From JBARDN01 sp963755705 (GTDB taxonomy: Bacteria; Desulfobacterota; Binatia; Binatales; Binataceae): a stretch of DNA of 64,000 bases. The position numbers and the translations under genes are program-made. Where the stretch lies: assembly GCA_963755705.1 (NCBI GenBank), contig CAVWKW010000003.1, positions 496,001-560,000 of the forward strand. Direction: 5' to 3'. The notes beneath the pieces are model-generated. The model was given only the letters and a program-made list of their open reading frames with translations. It searched no databases and had not been told where the DNA came from. Shown piece by piece: positions 40,719-49,491 of this stretch. The first letter of the stretch is position 1, and every line of letters begins with the position of its first letter.

Positions 40719-41900
40719 TTAAGCCTGCCCAACGGCGTTCATCTTCTCGGCGAGGCGCCGCTTCATTCGATCCGTCCAATGCCCGTACAGGTCTGCGGTC
40801 GTGGCGATCGTGCTATGCCCGGCAAGCCGCGATACTGAGAACAACTCCGCGTCCTGTTCAAGCAGCGCCGTGATCGTGGTGTGTCTCAGATCGTGGACGC
40901 GCGTCGCGCCGGGCAGCTCTGCTTTCTTTAGAACCTGCTTGAACTTCGTATGGATCAGCCGTGGCTCGAACGGCCTGCCGATGGTGTTTGGAAACACAAG
41001 TCCTTGATCATGCCAAGCGGCGCCAGTCTGCAAGCGTAGCTCGGCCTGAGCGACGCGATGGGATTCGAGCGCTATCGCAACATCTTCGGGCATGGGGATC
41101 ACCCGGCGCGATTCTTCGGTTTTCGTCGGTCCGGCCGTCAGCGGTTGCCCCTTGATTCGCTGGATCGCGCGCTCGACGGTCAGCGTCCGGGCGGCGAGAT
41201 TGATATCGCTCCATTGCAGCCCAAGGACTTCGCCACGGCGTAGGCCGCACCGTACGGCGACGCGCAAGAACACCTCCAGCCGCGTTCCTACGGCCGCCGC
41301 AAGCATCCGCTGTACCTGTTCCGCAGTCAGTGGGTTGATCTTTGGCTTGCGCCGCCCTTTCTTTAAGAGCTTTCGGCCGTCGGCGGCATTGATAACTATA
41401 TGGCTGCTCTCGACTGCCGACTCCAACGCCTGCCGCAGAACGCCACGGATATGCCGCACGGTTGTAATTGAAAGCCCTGTCCGCGTGCGGTTATTCAAGA
41501 ACGCCTTCACGGCGTCGCGCGTGAGCTTTGAAAGCTGAACCTGTCCGAGCGCTGGCACGATATGGGCGCGCACGATGAGCTCGTAATTTTGCCACGTGCG
41601 GATACGCACACCGGGCTGATCGTCCGCTTGAACCGCCGATCCGGCGATTGGGCGCATGCTCTCAAGCCATGTGGTCATGTATTGCCCGACGGTGAGTCTG
41701 CCTCTGGGCGTGTTCGCGCCGTGATTGCGGGCGGCGATTTCGTCGCTGAGTTTCGTAGCGACTTCGGCGCGGGTGACACCGTACCAGCATTTGCGGCGAC
41801 GTTTCCCGTCGATCCAACCGAGATCCATCATTGCGCACCATCGGCCATCCTTGCGCTGAATGATCGTTCCCTCGCGGTTGCCGCGTCTTCGTCGTGCCAT
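40719..41900 (-). CDS. int: tyrosine recombinase/integrase
   Basis: 393 residues. An AP2-like arm-binding start (GTIIQRKDGRWCAMMDLGWI) and an SAM-like core-binding domain (RTWQNYELIVRAHIVPALGQ) precede the catalytic domain. Catalytic residues: Arg in RCGLRRGEVLGLQW, His-x-x-Arg in HDLRHTTIT, His in LAGHSTIATT, and nucleophilic Tyr in ADLYGH. It belongs to the phage/ICE integrases. It reads toward the adjacent tRNA-Arg, the usual arrangement for a tRNA-integrated element. Confidence 0.95.
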   Translation of the reverse strand: MARRRRGNREGTIIQRKDGRWCAMMDLGWIDGKRRRKCWYGVTRAEVATKLSDEIAARNHGANTPRGRLTVGQYMTTWLESMRPIAGSAVQADDQPGVRIRTWQNYELIVRAHIVPALGQVQLSKLTRDAVKAFLNNRTRTGLSITTVRHIRGVLRQALESAVESSHIVINAADGRKLLKKGRRKPKINPLTAEQVQRMLAAAVGTRLEVFLRVAVRCGLRRGEVLGLQWSDINLAARTLTVERAIQRIKGQPLTAGPTKTEESRRVIPMPEDVAIALESHRVAQAELRLQTGAAWHDQGLVFPNTIGRPFEPRLIHTKFKQVLKKAELPGATRVHDLRHTTITALLEQDAELFSVSRLAGHSTIATTADLYGHWTDRMKRRLAEKMNAVGQA

Positions 41901-41904
41901 CTTA

Positions 41905-42642
41905 TTATTTCTCCTTCGACAGTAAGTGTCTTTGTAATTTCGCTTGCGCGGTTCTGCGGCGTTTCGCCTGCTCGCCGTGGCGGACTTCGTTGTGACGGCG
42001 TAGGTCGGCGCACTGGCGTGAGCATTCTTTCTGGTCTTTTCGTAGTGCGAGAAACAGCCGGCTGCACCGCGATCGTGTTCGCCGATATTCGGTTCGGCAG
42101 ACGCGGACTCGGCTTAGGTCGAGCGTGCTGAGCATTGATAGTAGCGCGCCGCTGATATCACGGTGCTCGACGGTGACGCGGCCGTCGGTACCGACACTGA
42201 TTCTATCACGCGATGCCACCATATCCGCCGCTGGCACGCGGATAGCGAAGTGGCGCGGGTCGCGGTGCGCCTGGGCGAGTGCGATGCGCCAGAGGGCCGT
42301 GCGCACGATCCACGCGGTTTCAACAACCTGCTCCACGTCCATACAGATGGCAGGCGCGTTGAACTGGTCGATTGGTTCGATCGGAACCTGCACCGCGTTC
42401 GGCACGGTCGGATGCGGGAACGTATCGCGCGCGCGAATCCATATGACGGCGAGAGCGGCGGGCATCCGCGGCAAGTAGTCGCCTCGGGGCGCACGTTCGA
42501 TGAGCGTCTCGTCGATTGCACCCGCCGCCATCACCCGCCGGATTTCAATCAATGTCTGTAGCGCGGAACGGCGTTCGGTAAGTGGGGTCATCAGATTCGC
42601 GAATTCGATCAACCGGATAAGCGCTCGATCGCGCTCTGCCAC
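41905..42642 (-). CDS. hypothetical protein with CGNR-like zinc-finger tail
   Basis: 245 residues from GTG 42642 (start uncertain; the frame can be extended a little upstream). The last ~80 residues include RVRVCRTEYRRTRSRCSRLF then LALRKDQKECSRQCADLRRH, close to the CGNR zinc-finger pattern RxC...C.RLF..xRxDQKxCSxxC. The N-terminal part is helical and unrecognised. It lies four bases upstream of the integrase gene and is probably co-transcribed with it; it could be an element-encoded regulator. Confidence 0.6.
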   Translation of the reverse strand: MAERDRALIRLIEFANLMTPLTERRSALQTLIEIRRVMAAGAIDETLIERAPRGDYLPRMPAALAVIWIRARDTFPHPTVPNAVQVPIEPIDQFNAPAICMDVEQVVETAWIVRTALWRIALAQAHRDPRHFAIRVPAADMVASRDRISVGTDGRVTVEHRDISGALLSMLSTLDLSRVRVCRTEYRRTRSRCSRLFLALRKDQKECSRQCADLRRHNEVRHGEQAKRRRTAQAKLQRHLLSKEK

Positions 42643-42682
42643 ACGGCGTCCGCCATCAGAAGCATGACGAATATGAGATTGA

Positions 42683-43072
42683 TTGTCCGATGGAGTCGCG
42701 TTGGCCGAGGACTATTCGGGCGCTTTTTCACGGTCCGGAAGAATTCATTTCGATTCAGGGACGAGTCTGATCTACTCGGATGGCGCCGGCGTCCTCGATC
42801 CGACGACGGGAAATCCGGTTGGTGAGTATTCGGGGGCGAGCGGCGTTATGGCGCCCGACTCCACGCTGGACAGAGCGTTTTTCGTCAGCCCCTCATCCGG
42901 CTCGGTTACGATCCAGGCTTTTGACTTGCAGAGATTCAGCCTGATAGGTTCCATCACGATTCCGGATGTTTCGGATACTCCGCTTCGGATCATCCGATGG
43001 GGAAACAACGGGCTCGCGTTCAACACCAACGGAGGACCGGTTTACCTGATCGGCGGCAATTTCGTGCATTAA
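42683..43072 (+). pseudogene. C-terminal fragment of a secreted beta-propeller/IPT-type protein
   Basis: 129 residues that begin mid-domain: VALAEDYSGAFSRSGRIHFD, GSGVLDPTTGNPVGEYSGA-like strands and end LRIIRWGNNGLAFNTNGGPV, YLIGGNFVH. No signal peptide, weak TTG start. Such strands occur at the end of long surface propeller proteins. The missing 5' part is replaced by the integrase-associated gene, suggesting truncation at the element boundary. Confidence 0.5.
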
Positions 43073-43076
43073 GTAT

Positions 43077-43295
43077 TCAGCTCCGCGAGGTTTTCAAAAC
43101 GTCGCCGGTTGATCTGATTCTTACTTTGCCTGTCTTCGGGAAGTAGCAGACTTCGTCCTGTTTGCTCTCGCCGATCGTGAGGAAGGTGCAATCCGCGTCG
43201 GTGTGATTGTACGGAAACTGCTTCCATGGAAGATCGTTGATATTGAAGGGCTCGACATTTCCTTCGCTGTTCTTGGTCGTGGTCTTTGTAGGCAT
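43077..43295 (-). CDS. small hypothetical protein
   Basis: 72 residues, PTKTTTKNSEGNVEPFNIND then LPWKQFPYNHTDADCTFLTI and GESKQDEVCYFPKTGKVRIR. Two Cys, mixed strand composition, no known domain. A possible ribosome-binding site (AGAAGGTCACG) precedes ATG 43295. Position directly after the truncated propeller gene suggests accessory DNA. Confidence 0.5.
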   Translation of the reverse strand: MPTKTTTKNSEGNVEPFNINDLPWKQFPYNHTDADCTFLTIGESKQDEVCYFPKTGKVRIRSTGDVLKTSRS

Positions 43296-43482
43296 GATCG
43301 TGACCTTCTTCTAGCAAACGCATAGAAGAAATCCGGCGGCGGGGTCAATCGCGGACGTAATCAGGCTCGGGCGAACAGGTTTGCGGGCGTTGCCAAAGGA
43401 GTCGCGGGGCGAGATTATGGCTGGTGGTCCCGCGCGCCGCCGCTTAGACGGCAAATGAATCACGGGAAGTCAGGAGCCCTCA

Positions 43483-44667
43483 ATGAGAGAAGCTGTAATC
43501 GTTTCCACCGCCCGCACTCCGATCGGCAAGGCGTTTCGCGGCGCATTCAATGATATCGAGTCGCCCTCGATGGCGGCGCCAATAATCCGCGAGGCGCTTA
43601 AACGCGCCAAAGTCGAGCCGGGCGAAGTCGATGACCTGATCATGGGCGCCGCGCTGCAGCAGGGCACCCAGGGCTTCAACGTCGCGCGTCAGTGCCTGAT
43701 CGCGGCGGGACTTCCGGTCAGCGTGGCGGGGCAGAGCGTAGATCGGCAATGTTCGTCCGGGCTCATGAGCATCTCGATGGGCGCCAAGCAGATCATGGCC
43801 GACGGGATGCAGATCGTGGTCGCGGGCGGAGTCGAGTCGATAAGCCTGGTGCAGAACGCGCACATGAACAATTACCGCTCGGGCGATCCGCTGGTGCTGA
43901 AGAACGCGCCCGCGGTTTACATGTCGATGATCGATACCGCCGAGGTCGTTTCGAAGCGCTACAAGATCTCGCGCGAGGCGCAGGACGAGTATTCCTTCCA
44001 TAGCCAGGAGCGCACCTTCGCGGCGCAGCAGGCAGGGAAGTTCAACGACGAAATTGTTGCGACCACGGTGACCAAGAAATTCGAAGACAAGAAGACCAAC
44101 GAGAGCTCGCGCCAGATAATCACCCTCGAGCGCGACGAATGTAATCGTCCCGGCACCACGCTCTCGGGCCTCGCTTCGCTGCCTCCGGTTAAGGGACCGG
44201 GTGGATTTATCACCGCCGGCAACGCAAGCCAGCTCTCCGATGGCGCGTCGGTGTGCGTGCTGATGGAGCGCAAGCTCGCGGAGCAGCGCGGCCTGAAAGC
44301 GCTCGGAATCTACCGCGGGATGGCGGTCGCGGGATGCGAGCCGGACGAGATGGGTATCGGCCCGATCTTCGCGGTGCCGAAGCTGCTCGAGCGCAACGGC
44401 CTCAAGATGGATGATATCGGGCTGTGGGAACTTAACGAGGCGTTCGCCTGCCAGGTAATCTATTGCCGCGACCAGCTCGGCATCCCGGATGAGTTGCTCA
44501 ACGTCAACGGCGGCGCGATCTCGATCGGGCATCCGTACGGGATGAGCGGATCACGGATGACGGCGCATGCGCTGATCGAAGGCAAGCGGCGTGGAGTCAA
44601 GAATGTTGTGGTAACGATGTGCGTCGGCGGCGGCATGGGCGCGGCCGGCCTGTTCGAAGTAGCGTAA
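43483..44667 (+). CDS. thiolase (acetyl-CoA acyltransferase family)
   Basis: 394 residues. Catalytic Cys90 in DRQCSSGLM, His in NGGAISIGHPYGMSGSRM near residue 351, and the second Cys in VVTMCVGGGMGAAGLFE near 381. N-terminal REAVIVSTARTPIGKAFRG. A biosynthetic or degradative acyl-CoA thiolase, FadA-type by sequence. ATG 43483 is six bases beyond a moderate GGAG-like site (AGGAGCCCTCA). Followed after 12 bases by an F420-type oxidoreductase gene; the pair suggests fatty-acid or side-chain degradation. Confidence 0.95.
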   Translation: MREAVIVSTARTPIGKAFRGAFNDIESPSMAAPIIREALKRAKVEPGEVDDLIMGAALQQGTQGFNVARQCLIAAGLPVSVAGQSVDRQCSSGLMSISMGAKQIMADGMQIVVAGGVESISLVQNAHMNNYRSGDPLVLKNAPAVYMSMIDTAEVVSKRYKISREAQDEYSFHSQERTFAAQQAGKFNDEIVATTVTKKFEDKKTNESSRQIITLERDECNRPGTTLSGLASLPPVKGPGGFITAGNASQLSDGASVCVLMERKLAEQRGLKALGIYRGMAVAGCEPDEMGIGPIFAVPKLLERNGLKMDDIGLWELNEAFACQVIYCRDQLGIPDELLNVNGGAISIGHPYGMSGSRMTAHALIEGKRRGVKNVVVTMCVGGGMGAAGLFEVA

Positions 44668-44679
44668 GGAGAATCGAGG

Positions 44680-45705
44680 ATGAAACTCGGCACGATGGCG
44701 GCTGGATTCGGACCACAGATCCGGATCGATATCGAAAGAATCAAGGAAGCGGAAGCGCTCGGCTACGACTCGGTGTGGACCGCCGAGGCGTGGGGCAGCG
44801 ACGCGATCACCCCGCTTGCGTGGATCTCCGCGCAAACGACCAAGATCAAGCTCGGCACGGCGATCATGCAGATGTCGGCGCGGACGCCCGCGATGTGCGC
44901 GATGCAGGCGATGACCGTCGATCAACTTTCGGGTGGCAGGATGATCGTCGGGCTGGGACCCTCGGGTCCGCAGGTGATCGAAGGATGGCACGGGCTCGCG
45001 TTCGGCAAGCCGCTCAAGCGCACGCGCGAGTATATCGCGATCCTGCGCCAGATCTTCGCGCGCGAGAAGCCGGTCGAATTCCAGGGCGAGTATTATCAGA
45101 TGCCCTACAAGGGCGCCGGCTCGACCGGGTTCGGCAAGCCGCTGCGCTCGATCCTGCACGGCCGTACCGATATTCCGATCTACACCGCGACCATCTCGCC
45201 CAAGGGCGTCGAAACCGCAGCCGAGATAGCCGACGGCTTTATCCCGGTGTGGACCACAGCCAAGGGGCTTGAGACTTTCGTTCCGCATCTCGAGGCCGGC
45301 TTCCGCAAAGCGGGTGGCGAGAAAGGATGGAAGAATTTCGACGTCGCGGTGTCGCTCAATGTCGCCGTCAACAAAGACGTGCAGGCGGCGCGCGACGCGC
45401 TCAAGCCGGGAATCGCGCTCTATGTCGGCGGGATGGGCGCGCGCGGCAAGAATTTCTACACCGATCATGTGAGCCGCCAAGGATGGGCCGACGCCGCGCA
45501 TCAGATCCAGGACCTGTATCTGGGCGGCAAGCGGCAGGAGGCGGTCGCGGCGGTGCCCGACGCGTTGGTCGATGAGCTTTCGTTGGTCGGACCGCGCGAG
45601 CGGATCATCGAGCGCGCGGCGGCGTGGAAAAAGAGCAAGGCGACCACGCTGCTCATCGGCGGCGACGCTAACGCATGCAGGGTGGCAGCGGAAGCGTTTC
45701 TGTAG
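44680..45705 (+). CDS. LLM-class F420-dependent oxidoreductase
   Basis: 341 residues, ribosome-binding site AAGGAGAATCG. Luciferase-like TIM-barrel: KLGTMAAGFGPQIRIDIERI, LGYDSVWTAEAWGSDAITPL, SGGRMIVGLGPSGPQVIEGW, PIYTATISPKGVETAAEIAD, typical of the deazaflavin-dependent subgroup. It would reduce or oxidise an acyl-CoA or steroid-like substrate. Co-transcribed with thiolase. F420 biosynthesis genes are not in the window. Confidence 0.9.
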   Translation: MKLGTMAAGFGPQIRIDIERIKEAEALGYDSVWTAEAWGSDAITPLAWISAQTTKIKLGTAIMQMSARTPAMCAMQAMTVDQLSGGRMIVGLGPSGPQVIEGWHGLAFGKPLKRTREYIAILRQIFAREKPVEFQGEYYQMPYKGAGSTGFGKPLRSILHGRTDIPIYTATISPKGVETAAEIADGFIPVWTTAKGLETFVPHLEAGFRKAGGEKGWKNFDVAVSLNVAVNKDVQAARDALKPGIALYVGGMGARGKNFYTDHVSRQGWADAAHQIQDLYLGGKRQEAVAAVPDALVDELSLVGPRERIIERAAAWKKSKATTLLIGGDANACRVAAEAFL

Positions 45706-45724
45706 GCATCGCTAGTTCTTCGAT

Positions 45725-45768
45725 ATCGGAGTCGGCGCGGTGGTCTATTTCACCGCGCCGATTCCGAT
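45725..45768. terminator. bidirectional stem-loop between convergent genes
   Basis: Arms ATCGGAGTCGGCGCGGTG (45725-45742) and CACCGCGCCGATTCCGAT (45751-45768) pair over 18 bases with one G-T pair; loop of eight bases holds the stop codon of the minus-strand gene. No long T-run, so it may act as a weak intrinsic terminator or RNA 3' stabiliser. Confidence 0.5.
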
Positions 45769-46908
45769 CGTGGCGCCCCACGGCTGTCCATAGAAATCGG
45801 TTTCCGGAACTCCATAGGCTTTCGTGCCCGCGCCGATCGCCGGCGAGCCGGGCAGAGGAGTCATGTCGGCAGGAGGATTCGCGAGTTTCGGATTGACGCC
45901 CTTGATGCCGTTGAATTTGAGATTGTTTTTCCAGACCATCGCGCTTCCGGCTTCCACCGTAGCCGAGTTGCGCCAGTTGAAGCGCAGACTTGCCCACGCA
46001 ATATTATTGACCCACACGATGCCGTTACTGTTCTCGTCTTGCAGCTCTCCGCGCCAGTGAAGCTTGTTGGTGGTCACTGAGTGATTCCAATACGCGGAGT
46101 TGTTGCGCACGATCACGTTGGATGAGTGAACAACGTTGATGCCGCCGCCGCCGTTGCCGTAGACGATATTCTCTTCGATAACGCTGGATTCCTGGTACAC
46201 GCGATGATCGGACTGACTGTGGTTGCCGTCGTCGAAGATTATCCCGTTGCCGTCGGTGCCTCCCGGAGGATTGGCGTTGTTGTAGGAGATATTGTAGCTG
46301 ACGATATTGTGCGGACCCGCGGCGTGATCGGACGCGGTGGCATGATAAATTGAAATGCCCGATCCACTACCGCTCCATCCCTTGGCGCAATCGTGGACGC
46401 GGTTGTGCTCGATCTCGCGGTAGTCGCCGTCGTTGAGCTGGATTCCGCTGGCAGCGGTGAACTTAACTTCGTTGCCGATGACGCGCGTATGATGCGCGAA
46501 GCCCGACGACACGATTCCGAATGATCCGCCGTTGACGACCAGATCTCTCACCTCGACGTAACTCTGCGCGTTCAAGTTGATCGCCTGTGCGGACTTTCCT
46601 ATCGCGACAATGATTGCTTTGCCCGGATTAACTGCGCGCAGCGTGATCCATGCTCCTGGAGCCCCCGACCGGGTGAAGCGCGCGGGAGAATAGAAGCCGT
46701 CGTCAAGGCATACCGAGGTTCCCGGCGCCGCCGCGGACAACACGCGGTCGATCGGCGCCCCGGAGTGCAGCACTACGCTGCATCCGGGAATTGTCTGAGG
46801 CGCGCTGGCCGCGGATGTCGCAGGTGCGACACCGGCGCATTGCGAGCACGCCAGCAAGATTGCGACGACAACTCCCGCTCGCGCATACCATGCGTACATT
46901 ATTCTGGG
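45745..46908 (-). CDS. right-handed parallel beta-helix surface or secreted protein
   Basis: 387 residues from GTG 46908; this start has GAGGGGGGAAAGCC in front with ideal spacing, while the ATG nine bases downstream has it too far. Signal/lipobox-like segment VVVAILLACSQCAGVAP. The rest consists of regular beta-helix turns: ITLRAVNPGKAIIVAIGKSA, NYSYVEV-type strands such as VEVRDLVVNGGSFGIVSSGF, NGIIFDDGNHSQSDHRVYQE, GGGINVVHSSNVIVRNNSAY, of the Pectate_lyase_3/NosD kind. No catalytic residues are evident. Possibly a cell-surface adhesin or polysaccharide-acting enzyme. Confidence 0.82.
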   Translation of the reverse strand, partial: PRIMYAWYARAGVVVAILLACSQCAGVAPATSAASAPQTIPGCSVVLHSGAPIDRVLSAAAPGTSVCLDDGFYSPARFTRSGAPGAWITLRAVNPGKAIIVAIGKSAQAINLNAQSYVEVRDLVVNGGSFGIVSSGFAHHTRVIGNEVKFTAASGIQLNDGDYREIEHNRVHDCAKGWSGSGSGISIYHATASDHAAGPHNIVSYNISYNNANPPGGTDGNGIIFDDGNHSQSDHRVYQESSVIEENIVYGNGGGGINVVHSSNVIVRNNSAYWNHSVTTNKLHWRGELQDENSNGIVWVNNIAWASLRFNWRNSATVEAGSAMVWKNNLKFNGIKGVNPKLANPPADMTPLPGSPAIGAGTKAYGVPETDFYGQPWGATIGIGAVK

Positions 46909-47046
46909 CACGGCTTTCCCCCCTCGACAAAATATGGGATCGCGCCGCGCACAAGAAGACCTTCGCGCGTGATCCTGGGCGATGGTCATTGAACCGTTGG
47001 CGACGCCGTGCGAGAAATCGGGCTTCTTACGAGGGTCACCAAGGCG

Positions 47047-48288
47047 ATGGCGATACAGTCAGGACGATGGATTCCCAAGAGCGCGACGGCTGACTCGCGC
47101 CGGATTCTGGCTACGCGCGCGCTGCGCGGCTTCGGCGACGGATTGGTGAGCGTGCTGTTGCCGAGCTATCTGCTGGCACTGAGGTTTTCCGCCGCGCAGG
47201 TCGGTGCGATTGTGTTCGGCACGCTCCTGGGCTCGGCGGCGCTGACGCTATGGGTTGGGCTGGCGAGCCATCGCATCGGCCGAAAGCCGGTGTTGCTGGC
47301 GGCGGCCGCGCTGATGTTCGCGACCGGGCTTGGGTTTGGTTTCGCGCGCGGCTTCTGGCCGATTTTCGCGGTCGCGGTAATCGGCACGCTCAATCCCTCA
47401 GCCGGCGATGTGAGCCTGTTCCTGCCGATCGAGCAGGCTGCGCTTGCCGAGACGGTAGTGACCTTGGATCTGACCGCGGCGTTTTCGCTATACAACGTCG
47501 GCGGCGCATTCGCCGGTGCGTTCGGAGCGCTCGCGAGCGGACTTCCCTCGGCTATTGCGCCGCGGCTCGGATGGACGCTTGCGGGGGCGGAGCGTTCCGG
47601 CTTCTTCATCTATTCGGCGCTCGCGATAATCGCCGGGATAATTTACTTGTCGCTGACCGCGGCAATCGAAACCGAGCCGCTGCCCGCGACGACGAAGCCA
47701 CTGGCCCGCTCGCGTGCGATCGTGATCAAGTTGTCGATGCTGTTCAGCCTCGACTCGTTCGGCGGCGGCTTCACGGTGCAATCGCTGCTTGCGCTGTGGC
47801 TCTTTCGGCGCTTCGATATGTCGGTCGCGGGGGCGGGCTCGTTTTTTTTCTTTGCCGGATTGCTCGGCGCGCTGTCGCAATTCCTGTCGTCGTCGATCGC
47901 GGCGCGTTTCGGGCGGATCAACACGATGGTGTTCACGCATCTGCCGGCCAGCGTATTTCTCATCCTAGCCGGCGTGATGCCGAGCCTCAGGCTGGCGATA
48001 GTTTTTCTGCTGCTGCGCTCGCTGCTGTCCTCGATGGACGTGCCTGCGCGGCAATCTTACGTGATGGCGGTGGTCCCGCCGGAAGAGCGCGCGGCGGCCG
48101 CCGGTGTCACCAACGTGCCGCGCAGTCTGGCGTCGGCATTCTCGCCACTGCCGGCGGGATTGATGCTCGATTACTCGGTCTTCGGATGGCCGCTCATCTG
48201 CGCCGGATCAATAAAGATTCTTTACGATCTGCTGCTACTGCGTCAGTTCCGCCGCGTGCGTCCGTCAGACGAACCCGGACCTGTTTAG
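47047..48288 (+). CDS. MFS transporter
   Basis: 413 residues from ATG 47047. Twelve predicted helices; loop 2-3 has GLASHRIGRKPVLLAAA, the MFS GxxxDxxGRR-like motif, and the second half repeats it as SSSIAARFGRINTMVF. The N-terminal helix block LPSYLLALRFSAAQVGAIVF is typical of the drug/sugar efflux families. Substrate unknown. Divergent from the beta-helix gene. Confidence 0.9.
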   Translation: MAIQSGRWIPKSATADSRRILATRALRGFGDGLVSVLLPSYLLALRFSAAQVGAIVFGTLLGSAALTLWVGLASHRIGRKPVLLAAAALMFATGLGFGFARGFWPIFAVAVIGTLNPSAGDVSLFLPIEQAALAETVVTLDLTAAFSLYNVGGAFAGAFGALASGLPSAIAPRLGWTLAGAERSGFFIYSALAIIAGIIYLSLTAAIETEPLPATTKPLARSRAIVIKLSMLFSLDSFGGGFTVQSLLALWLFRRFDMSVAGAGSFFFFAGLLGALSQFLSSSIAARFGRINTMVFTHLPASVFLILAGVMPSLRLAIVFLLLRSLLSSMDVPARQSYVMAVVPPEERAAAAGVTNVPRSLASAFSPLPAGLMLDYSVFGWPLICAGSIKILYDLLLLRQFRRVRPSDEPGPV

Positions 48289-48534
48289 CTTATCATCGTC
48301 GATTTCAGGTATCCGTTCGCTGATCGGTATAATTTTTACTTATGTCGGTCATTAGATGTAGAGCGTTCAATCCTTGGATTGAGGGCTTGGCGAGGCGCTT
48401 TTGTGAAATCGATATGATCAATAAACCAAAGTGAATGCTAGCCATTTGCAAATTTATTACAAGATGTTAAGGTTGCCGGAAGTCGAATCATTAACAATTC
48501 GTAATCTTGGTGTTGTGGCATCCGGGTTACGAGC
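48289..48534. other. AT-rich gap upstream of sulfotransferase gene
   Basis: Locally AT-rich compared with its surroundings, especially 48340-48520. It probably contains the promoter of the sulfotransferase gene. No reading frame or RNA structure recognised. Confidence 0.4.
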
Positions 48535-49491
48535 TTGGCGGATGAATCATTGGCGGGAAGATCGACAAACGGCGCGCATCGGACCAGCAGCGACCAAGGT
48601 CTGCGGCTGCCGGATTTTATCGGGATCGGACCGGCTCGCACCGGCACGACCTGGTTGCATCACGCGCTGGCTCCGGGGGTCGTGCTTCCGCGAGGAACCA
48701 AGGAGACGTCGTTCTTCAGCTCCAGATACAGTCTGGGAATCGATTGGTACGCCTGGCATTTCCGTAATGCGGGCGCGGCAGGTGTTGCAGGCGAGGTTTG
48801 TCCGTACTTTGCGGACGCGCGCGCGCCGGAGCGAATCGCCAGGCATATTCCTGGATGCAAGATAATCTGCACGGTGCGTGATCCAGTTGAGCGGGCGTGG
48901 TCGTACTACCGGATGCGCCGCTATTACGGCACGACCCGGGTGAGTTTCGAAGAATCGCTGACGGCGCATCCGAATATCGCCGAAGGCAGCAGGTATGCGT
49001 TTCACCTGACCAATTGGTTTCAGCGTTTCGGACGCGAGCTGGTTCTGATCACTTTCTACGACGAGTTGCGCGATAATCCGCAGGCGTATCTGGATCGGAT
49101 CTGCGGCTTCATAGGAATCGAGTCGATTAGCCTGCAGCAGACGCAACCGGCCAAGCGCTCGGTCAACTCGATCGACCGTCCTGCGCGCAACCGCAGACGC
49201 GCGCGCAAGGCGCAGCGATGGCTGGGCAACTTGCGCGATCACCGCGCCTACCGGACGATCGATCTGCTCGATCGATTGGGTTTTTGGGATTTCAGCTTTG
49301 GCGGCGGCGAACCGTTCCCTGCGCTTGATCCCGAGGTCGAGCGGCGTGTGCGCGAGCGCTTCCGGCCCGAGGCCGTCGCGCTTGAAGATTTGATCGGGGT
49401 CGATCTCTCGCGCTGGAAACTTCCACGCGCGGAGCGCCCGACGCCGCAATCGGCGCGAAGGATCGAGTCGCGCAGTGCGATTAGCGCCTAG
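48535..49491 (+). CDS. sulfotransferase (PAPS-dependent)
   Basis: 318 residues from TTG 48535, the only in-frame start before the domain. Sulfotransferase signature: 5'-PSB loop GIGPARTGTTWLHHAL near residue 30 and 3'-PB ICTVRDPVERAWSYYRMRRY near 111, with GTKETSFFSS between. It transfers sulfate from PAPS to a carbohydrate, lipid or other small acceptor. The acceptor cannot be inferred. The upstream gap is AT-rich and the gene may be horizontally acquired. Confidence 0.88.
   Translation: MADESLAGRSTNGAHRTSSDQGLRLPDFIGIGPARTGTTWLHHALAPGVVLPRGTKETSFFSSRYSLGIDWYAWHFRNAGAAGVAGEVCPYFADARAPERIARHIPGCKIICTVRDPVERAWSYYRMRRYYGTTRVSFEESLTAHPNIAEGSRYAFHLTNWFQRFGRELVLITFYDELRDNPQAYLDRICGFIGIESISLQQTQPAKRSVNSIDRPARNRRRARKAQRWLGNLRDHRAYRTIDLLDRLGFWDFSFGGGEPFPALDPEVERRVRERFRPEAVALEDLIGVDLSRWKLPRAERPTPQSARRIESRSAISA

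Noticed and set aside
42643..43482. Right attachment site duplicated from the tRNA 3' end
   Set aside because: I searched by eye for the sequence GGTTCGAATCCCTCTGGGCG and found no second copy in the window.
48547..49449. Minus-strand open frame opposite the sulfotransferase
   Set aside because: Shadow frame, no recognisable domain.
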